A model generated the notes under the pieces. The model was not told where the DNA came from. It worked only from the letters and a program-made list of their open reading frames with translations, and did not search any database. From Lepas anatifera (Eukaryota > Arthropoda > Thecostraca > Lepadidae), in the NCBI GenBank assembly GCA_034440635.1, contig JAOTON010001071.1, positions 1-64,000 of the forward strand: DNA of 64,000 nt, read 5' to 3'. The position numbers and the translations under genes are program-made. Position 1 is the stretch's first letter; each line of letters begins with the position of its first letter. Shown piece after piece: positions 57,955 to 64,000 of the stretch.

Positions 57955-58110
57955 GGCAGTTCAGTTGCCCCGGCGTTGGGCCCCGGTCCGCCGCCCAGCG
58001 CCGAGCGCGGCGGCACTGCGTGGAAGAGGTTCTGAATTGTTTCCCTTGGGACACCCTCTGCCTGGAGACGTCTCCATATACGGTGGATCGGAGGAGTGTC
58101 CCAGCGCGAC
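57955..58110 (-). pseudogene. Possible Tc1/mariner-type transposase C-terminal fragment
   Basis: On the minus strand the frame reads IWRRLQAEGVPRETIQNLF, then HAVPPRSALGGGPG. This resembles the carboxy end of Tc1-like transposases (W..L....IP...I..L..S.P.R..A....GG). Only about 40 residues match, with no DDE residues present, so the call is tentative. The rest of the 172-codon plus-strand frame over this DNA is not recognised. Confidence 0.35.
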
Positions 58111-58839
58111 ACGGGGTGTGCGTTTTGCCGTCGCGAAGCCAAACAGGACAACTTTGTCCAATGTATTGCAGCGTGACCTGGATTTACGGCTTGGTCTTAC
58201 GATTCCAAATGGTGGTGGCATGCCAGGGCATTTGCAGGAATCAATATCTGGAGGCATTTTCGGTACCTGATTGGGAAGTTCCAGTCCAAGCTTTGAAAGT
58301 TTGCAACTGCAAGCCCTGCCTCATCCCGTGGACCCACTTGGGTCCCTACATTTCAAGGCAGAAAATGCCAAGTCTGGTCCGATCACGATACTAGGTGGTT
58401 GCCTGGAATTACTAACGAGTGACAGCAATGAGAATACTGATTCAGTAATAATAAGCGCTTGTGTATTTGATGTTGGACCAGCATAACAGGTACCACGCCA
58501 AACTAATTATAATGTTCCATGTGAGGCGTACAATAATCAAACAATGCTGAGCTCTTAAAGAAGACATAAAAACCTCCTTGGGTTTTGAACTGAGCTATCA
58601 GTCGCGAAGAGCATACTGAAAAATCACTGTTTAATGGTTTGTTTACTCTCAGAACTCGCGTTTCAAGCAAAGAGTGCCTGTCTTGTTGAGCCGACCGTGT
58701 CGTCGGTGGCGGCTGAGGCCGGCGCGGGGTTAGAGAGGTTGGTACCTGCTTATTACATTACACCAGGACACCCTCATAATAAATCACGTGTTCACGGCTT
58801 CTCCGGAGTGTTCTCTATCCAGACTTGTTTAGTCGCGAC

Positions 58840-59155
58840 TCAGAATTAGAGTCGACTCTGAATCTGCTCAAGTTTTGTTGAGTCAGAGTTGAGTTGACTC
58901 GCTTCTGGATTTGGGTTGAGCCGGAGTCGACTTAATTTATCCAGAAGTTGAGTTGAATTAGAATCGGAGTCAGCCTCCAAGCTGCGAGTCAGAGTTGAGT
59001 CGACCCAACACTATTCTTTAATATATGTATGTGCTCAAATGACTGACATTTTACAACCTTTGAGAACAAATTTTAAAGGATTTCATAAAGTTATTTGGCA
59101 ATAAAAGTTGCTGATTTTCATGTCCAGACTATACTGCCGCCGGGACCGACCATTA
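58840..59155 (+). repeat. Family E repeat with GAGTC-rich end
   Basis: A cluster of GAGTC/GACTC words (58850-59010) followed by TGTGCTCAAATGACTGACATT and TTATTTGGCAATAAAAGTTG; inverted counterpart of 29810-30140. Another GAGTC cluster follows at 59470-59590. Confidence 0.6.
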
Positions 59156-61075
59156 AAGGGAATAGAATTGGAACAGGAATTGCTATTCATAATTTCTTGT
59201 CTGGAACATTGGTTCCTGTAATCTTTTGCATTTGAAACAGCGCTTATTGCCGCCTGTTTCTTGCAAACTGCTATACTTTAGCTTAGGAAGGACATGCATT
59301 CCAAACGAAAAGCCCTCAGGCCCCTGATTTCATTAACCTAGTGGAAATTAGCATTTTCTTAAGCCCTAAGAAGCAAAAAGCTTATGTCATAGATAAATGT
59401 ATTATAATTTGCATATTATTGAAGCAAATGCGCAGCTAGTGTGTGCACACTTTGCAATCATTCTCAGACGGACTCGATTCCGACTCAATGCTTATTTGAG
59501 TCGGATTCGAGTCGACCCACTTATAAATTTCGGTTGAATCAGAATCAAAGTCGGCTACTAAGCCGAGTCAGAGTTGATTTGACTGAAAACTAATTGAGCT
59601 ATCAACAAGTCGGCTCTGTCCCGACTGTCCTGTCGGTGCATTGGCTGTTAACAATAAAGACCTTCCCAATCCACTTTTTGCCAGTCGAGTGGGTTTCGTC
59701 TGTTTTTTTTCAATCCCTCCGGAGTGATGAGGTTACACGCCACAGCGGAAAACCCGAATGGTGTCAAGCAAGAGAAACAGAGGAGTAGACGATGGAAAGA
59801 GAGTATCGGATGGAGGTGGAGTGGAGGTAAGGATGGTTAGAGGGCATGCCTCGCTGCACCTTGCCACGAGCACACTTGTGACGCCTGGCCCGTATTCTCG
59901 CGTCCGCGGCGTTCACTCCAGCGTTTCATTACGCCGTGTCACCCATCGCCTTGTACCCCGATCTCGGGGACACATCTCTTCCCCGTTCGGCAGCCAATCA
60001 CCGGTGGCAGGGGCGCGCTCAGGAGGACTGCGAGCTCCCGTGTACAGAAAACTCGTGTCATCAAACAATAAATACATATTCACTGGTTTTCCAAAATGCT
60101 TTCCGTTCTGCCCATCCTGTCGGTACATTCGCTGTTAGATGCCTTCCTTCAGTATTGTGCACCACCAGTGGGCCAGGTTTGTGACAATCCTTCCGGTGAG
60201 GTTAGTTTACACGCCAATTAGGCCAGACGGAACGAGACGACCGGCGCCAAGCTGGGTAGGGAGTTGTGTGAGGTGTGATAGCGACGCAGCCGTCGCTGGA
60301 AGGTAGCAACTGCGGTCAGAGCCCACAGCCGCCCCACAAACAGCATCTGCACCACGGCTGGAGCTTTAGGGCGCCCCAACTCTCATGGCCATTCGGTGCT
60401 CGTATATCTTAAACGTTTGAATGCTAGTTGATACGAGTCAAGGGCATTTATACAGTCGGGGTTGATGGCCAATGGTATTCCTAACACAGATACATAAATG
60501 TACCACAGCGTGCTAATAGCTGAGAGCATCTCGAATGTGCTGGGATAGATTGTCTTCATACACCAGCCTGCCGCTGAACCGCAAACTGGCTCTACTCTAG
60601 AGGCTTTATGGCTGCAGTTTAACTGTAATTCACCTTTCATCCTGGGAATTCTATACATATACTTATACATATACATCTACATCTACGCAAATGCCTCCAC
60701 ATCATCATTATGTTTGGGGTTTTAGGGCGCTCCGACAACCGCAGGTCATATGGCGCCCATAGCTACAGATAAAACACCACAGTGCTTGCTTCAGTAAGTC
60801 AAAGAGTAAAAAAAAACCAGGTGACACGTCCTAAAATGGTGAGTAAATGGCATTAATGCCTCCACTGTGCGCTGGATATCACATATCTAAGTCCGCGCAA
60901 CAGTCGTGGATACGAGATTGGCCGGCGATGTGGTAGTTGACAGGGTCCGGGAGCAGTGTCTAGCGGAGCACATGTGGGACGGTAGTTGAGGTGGTCTCGG
61001 TGAAACTGCAGCCGACATGAGTGCAAGCGACAAAGAGGGAAAAGAGCACGGGTAACAAGCCGGTGTATACAGCGG
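59156..61075. other. Unassigned DNA
   Basis: No recognised coding block. Frames of 71-126 codons at 59758-60184 overlap on both strands. Confidence 0.4.
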
Positions 61076-61365
61076 ACGTTACAACTGGCGGTAGCGGATG
61101 TACACAGTGCAGCCGTCCCGACTGGCGGGAGCGGATGTACACAGTGCAGCCGTCCCGACTGGCGGTAGCGGATGTACACAGTGCAGCCCTCCCGACTGGC
61201 GGGGGCGGATGTACACAGTGCAGCCGTCCCTACTGACGGGAGCGGATGTACACAGTGCAGCCGTCCCGACTGTCGGGAGCGGATGTAGTGCAGCCGTCCC
61301 CACTGGCGGGGGCGGATGTACACAGTGCAGCCGTCCCGACTGGCGGGGGCGGAGGACGGGCGGCC
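61076..61365. repeat. 37-bp minisatellite, about eight units
   Basis: The unit is GGATGTACACAGTGCAGCCG followed by TCCCGACTGGCGGGAGC. One unit (near 61280) lacks the TACACAG part. The repetitive frames on both strands derive from this array. Confidence 0.95.
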
Positions 61366-62694
61366 GAGGATCTCGCCGCCGACGCGAAGCTGTGGACAAC
61401 ACCCATGTGAGGCTCAGCACGCTCGGGTAACTAGCCGTCGCCTGTTCCGCCGCAGTCGGCGCGTCCGGGGCCGCAGGAGCGCTGATTGTTACCGTACGAC
61501 CGAGGCACACGCACTATCGCGGCACTGCGCCGTCGCAGCGACGGCAACGCACAGCAGGGCGACCGTCACGAACACAGTTCTGCACTATGACCGTTGGCTG
61601 GACCCCGGGGCGGAGATCACAACTACGGAGGCCTGAAGACCAGCCGGGAGTTACCCGACAATGTCGCCAGCTGGGCGTCGTGGGCGACGCATCTGGGCGT
61701 CTTAGTTACGGGAGCGCAGCGTCTCAGCTCTGTCGCCGCCCACGGAAGCCAGGAAGGTGCGCCGGGGAGCACAGTGGCACGTGACAAGTTGGCGGGGCCG
61801 CGTTGGCGCATGAGTACCGGGCAGAGATTCAGGCAGTGTGCCTCAGGGATCTGACTGGTCAGGCAGAGGCGACCACTCGGTTGCATTCACCAGCAAGCAG
61901 CTGGTCCGGGTGGGTTGTCGCGCAAGCTACGCTTCTTACGTGCGGCGTTGGCAGGCGACCTCAATAAGGCCATGACTGAAAGGCGCACCGTGGAAATTTG
62001 AGGGCTGAGGAGCGAGTCAGCTGCTGTTTACTTTAGAGGCGTCCGGTGTGTTCCGGTCAGCACGTCTCAGCGTAACACCACCTCTCGCCGAGTTGACCGC
62101 TGTGGACGAGCAAGCTCGAGCGCTAGCGTCGGAGAAACCCGGAGCATTAGGGCCAGTACCTCATGGCGTCACTCCGCACCGCCACCGACTCAGTTCGCGG
62201 TCGCCAGCCGGCGACGACTCGCACGTCCGCTCTCAAGTAATAGCATTCCATTCCGGGTGCGCAACGTGCATACACCAAGCTCGAGGCGTCCCACATAGGG
62301 TACCGCTCACAATTCAAGCCACGGCTCCCCGCCCTCAGCCCGCCCGCCCTCAGCAGGTCCTATTGAGGTGTAGCTCCGACGTCGTCACTGCCGTATTCTC
62401 ACTCCCAGCAACAGAATTACACTGTGAAAGAGCACCAGTTTGAGTAAGGCCGATGCGGCGACAATGCTACTGGCGTTTTGACAAAGCAATGCGTGTTGTG
62501 GAGAAGCTCGGTGGTTCGGTACTGAGGCGGCAGCCTGGTCGACACCGATGATTGGACAGGTGGGGCCGGCGCCTCCCCCGCCAGCCGGGCCCGCCGAGGA
62601 CGTTGCATCAGGCGGTACTTATGACGGGGCCAGGAAGGCGTGACAATCGATGGGGAAGGGTCGACGACCATAATGAAACATCCACTCAAACACT
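61366..62694. other. Unassigned GC-rich DNA
   Basis: GC-rich, with overlapping frames on both strands and no recognised domain. A CpG-island-like promoter is possible but not shown. Confidence 0.35.
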
Positions 62695-63735
62695 GAGATC
62701 TCGGAGACAAGGAGGGTTGGAAAAATGTCCGTTTCAGTGTTTGTGGGGACACTTATGCACCTAAATCATCTAGGTGGTCTGCATTAGTACTCATATCTAT
62801 TGGCCTTGATCAATCTCTTCAGGTTGAACGAGGTCGTAAAGGCAAAACCGGAAGCATGCTGATGACCTATTGGGAAATGCCGTGATAATGCGGAAAAGGT
62901 CACGGATACACTGAAAGCGAACTAAGGTCATGGGGGAAGTTCCCACACAATGACATCTCTTTTTTGTCCAAGGTCATCCGAAGTCATTGACCTACGATGA
63001 CATTACAATATGGTCCCCATAACTGTTATAATTTTTCGGAGTTTACAGACGCACCAACCGCCAATGTTATACCGCCTCGCCAGCTTTCACCCTCTTGAGA
63101 GGGATTTGGGGGATCAGATCGACTTATTCAGGGGTTCCGGCGGGAGTTTGACGCAGGACGCAGGAAGAGTAGATTTTGAGACTATCCACTAAGGCGCCCA
63201 TCCTCCTAACGTTCACTGTAACTGGCACTATAGCAGCTGTTGAGCGGGAAATGAGGATTTCAACTTGACCCCATGACTTTTTACCCTTAACCTGTGAGAT
63301 CGAAATCAACATTTAGTCAGCATGACGTCATAGCATAATAAACATCATGCTGGGTGGTCTTATCTGACCAGAGGTACTTGCGTTAATGACTTTTAAAATG
63401 TTAGTATGACCTTAACCAGTGACCTTTGGCCCCGATCTTGGGGTAAGGTGATCGTCAAGTCCCGATTATATGACTTTATTGCGTCACCGCTCAGCCTTCA
63501 AAGCAGACGAACTGGCTCGCCCTCGCAATTGCGGTGATCTTACGATATGTTTGACTTTGAAAGCATATAAGTTAAAAATTACACATATTTTTCAAAAGAT
63601 TTCACCAATCGACGCGCCATGAATTCTCATAAATATAGCCAAAGAGCATTTTCCAGTTGCGAACGGTTCTCCAGCCACCTCGAAAAAATAGGTGGGACGG
63701 GGGCACTTTAGGACCCCTCCACTGCGCAGTGAATC
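62695..63735 (+). mobile_element. Family C copy split by a SINE
   Basis: It starts near AGATCTCGGAGACAAGGAGGG and ends near CCCCTCCACTGCGCAGTGAA. Interior blocks shared with the 17.2-kb copy include AACGAGGTCGTAAAGG, GGGAAATGAGGATT, ATGACGTCATAGCATAATA and CAATCGACGCGCC. A tRNA-derived SINE interrupts it. The terminal TTAA ends have decayed. Confidence 0.65.
63068..63212 (-). mobile_element. tRNA-derived SINE, copy 3, inside family C
   Basis: It shares CAGCTTTCACCCTCTTGAG, AGGGATTTGGGGGATC, GACTTATTCAGG and an A-box-like CCACTAAGGCGCCCATCCTC with the 8.2-kb copy; its B box is mutated. Family C sequence lies on both sides. Confidence 0.65.
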
Positions 63736-64000
63736 AACAGTTTGGTAAGCAGTAAGGACATCATCTAACCTTTGACGTGATTTTTAGATTGCGAAGGGTT
63801 GGATTTCCCTTTCGCACTTTCGCGGGTTCCCTCCCACTCTCCGAGTCTTCTGCGACACAAGTGCCTCGGCAATCGGTATCGGAAATCACAATCGATTCTC
63901 TATTTCCATCCAGAGCGGGCCGCTCTATCACGCTGACAGTCGACATCCCACTGGTGCTCTATGCCGCTCAATTCTCGGCTTCGGGGCGCTCTGCACGCAC

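Noticed and set aside
61076..61510. Cys/Thr/Val-rich frames of up to 156 codons
   Set aside because: They are created by the 37-bp minisatellite and are open on both strands.

Overview
This is a repeat-dense piece of an invertebrate animal nuclear genome. An arthropod is most likely. The only confident host gene is an intronless-looking beta-type octopamine receptor (a protostome receptor class), and one of the decayed non-LTR retrotransposons has Jockey/I-type RT plus RNase H sequence of the kind common in arthropods. No prokaryotic features, CRISPR arrays, rRNA genes or clear functional tRNA genes were found. The species cannot be named from the sequence.

Layout: 1-5.5 kb holds unassigned DNA and two copies of a GGTCA-rich terminal-repeat family ('family B'), one of them split by a TTAA-targeted MITE ('MITE A'). 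5.83-6.9 kb is a 23/69-bp minisatellite that abuts a decayed LINE on the minus strand (6.9-8.16 kb). 8362-12513 is a complete-ended hAT transposon with 8-bp target duplications. Its transposase is broken and carries an inserted LINE and a 261-bp near-palindrome. 13.2-14.4 kb has another minus-strand LINE remnant. 15.7-18.76 kb is an inverted-repeat element holding a MITE A copy and a 'family C' copy. 20.47-21.32 kb is the cleanest family B copy. 22.6-27.3 kb is the main mobile gene: an R2-type retrotransposon with three N-terminal zinc fingers, a Myb-like segment, RT and a restriction-like endonuclease, broken by two frame changes and not sitting in 28S rDNA. 31.6-35 kb has an inverted duplication of about 760 bp. 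36.74-38.18 kb is a 20-bp minisatellite. 39.3-47.4 kb is a stack of nested transposons (hAT fragment, C, B2, B, two LINEs, MITE A). 50.26-51.75 kb (minus) is the octopamine receptor. 52-64 kb is mostly unassigned, GC-rich in places, with a possible Tc1-like fragment, a 37-bp minisatellite and a further family C copy split by a tRNA-derived SINE.

The window reads as one conserved neuronal receptor gene within a transposon graveyard whose insertion order can partly be reconstructed. Family B predates MITE A and a LINE; family C predates B2, a LINE, a SINE and MITE A. The receptor reading frame is conserved up to the end of TM7 and then shifts by one base, so the last ~47 residues of a typical octopamine-receptor tail are in another frame. 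All family names (A-G) are local labels. Identifications rest on motif recognition by eye, without database searches.
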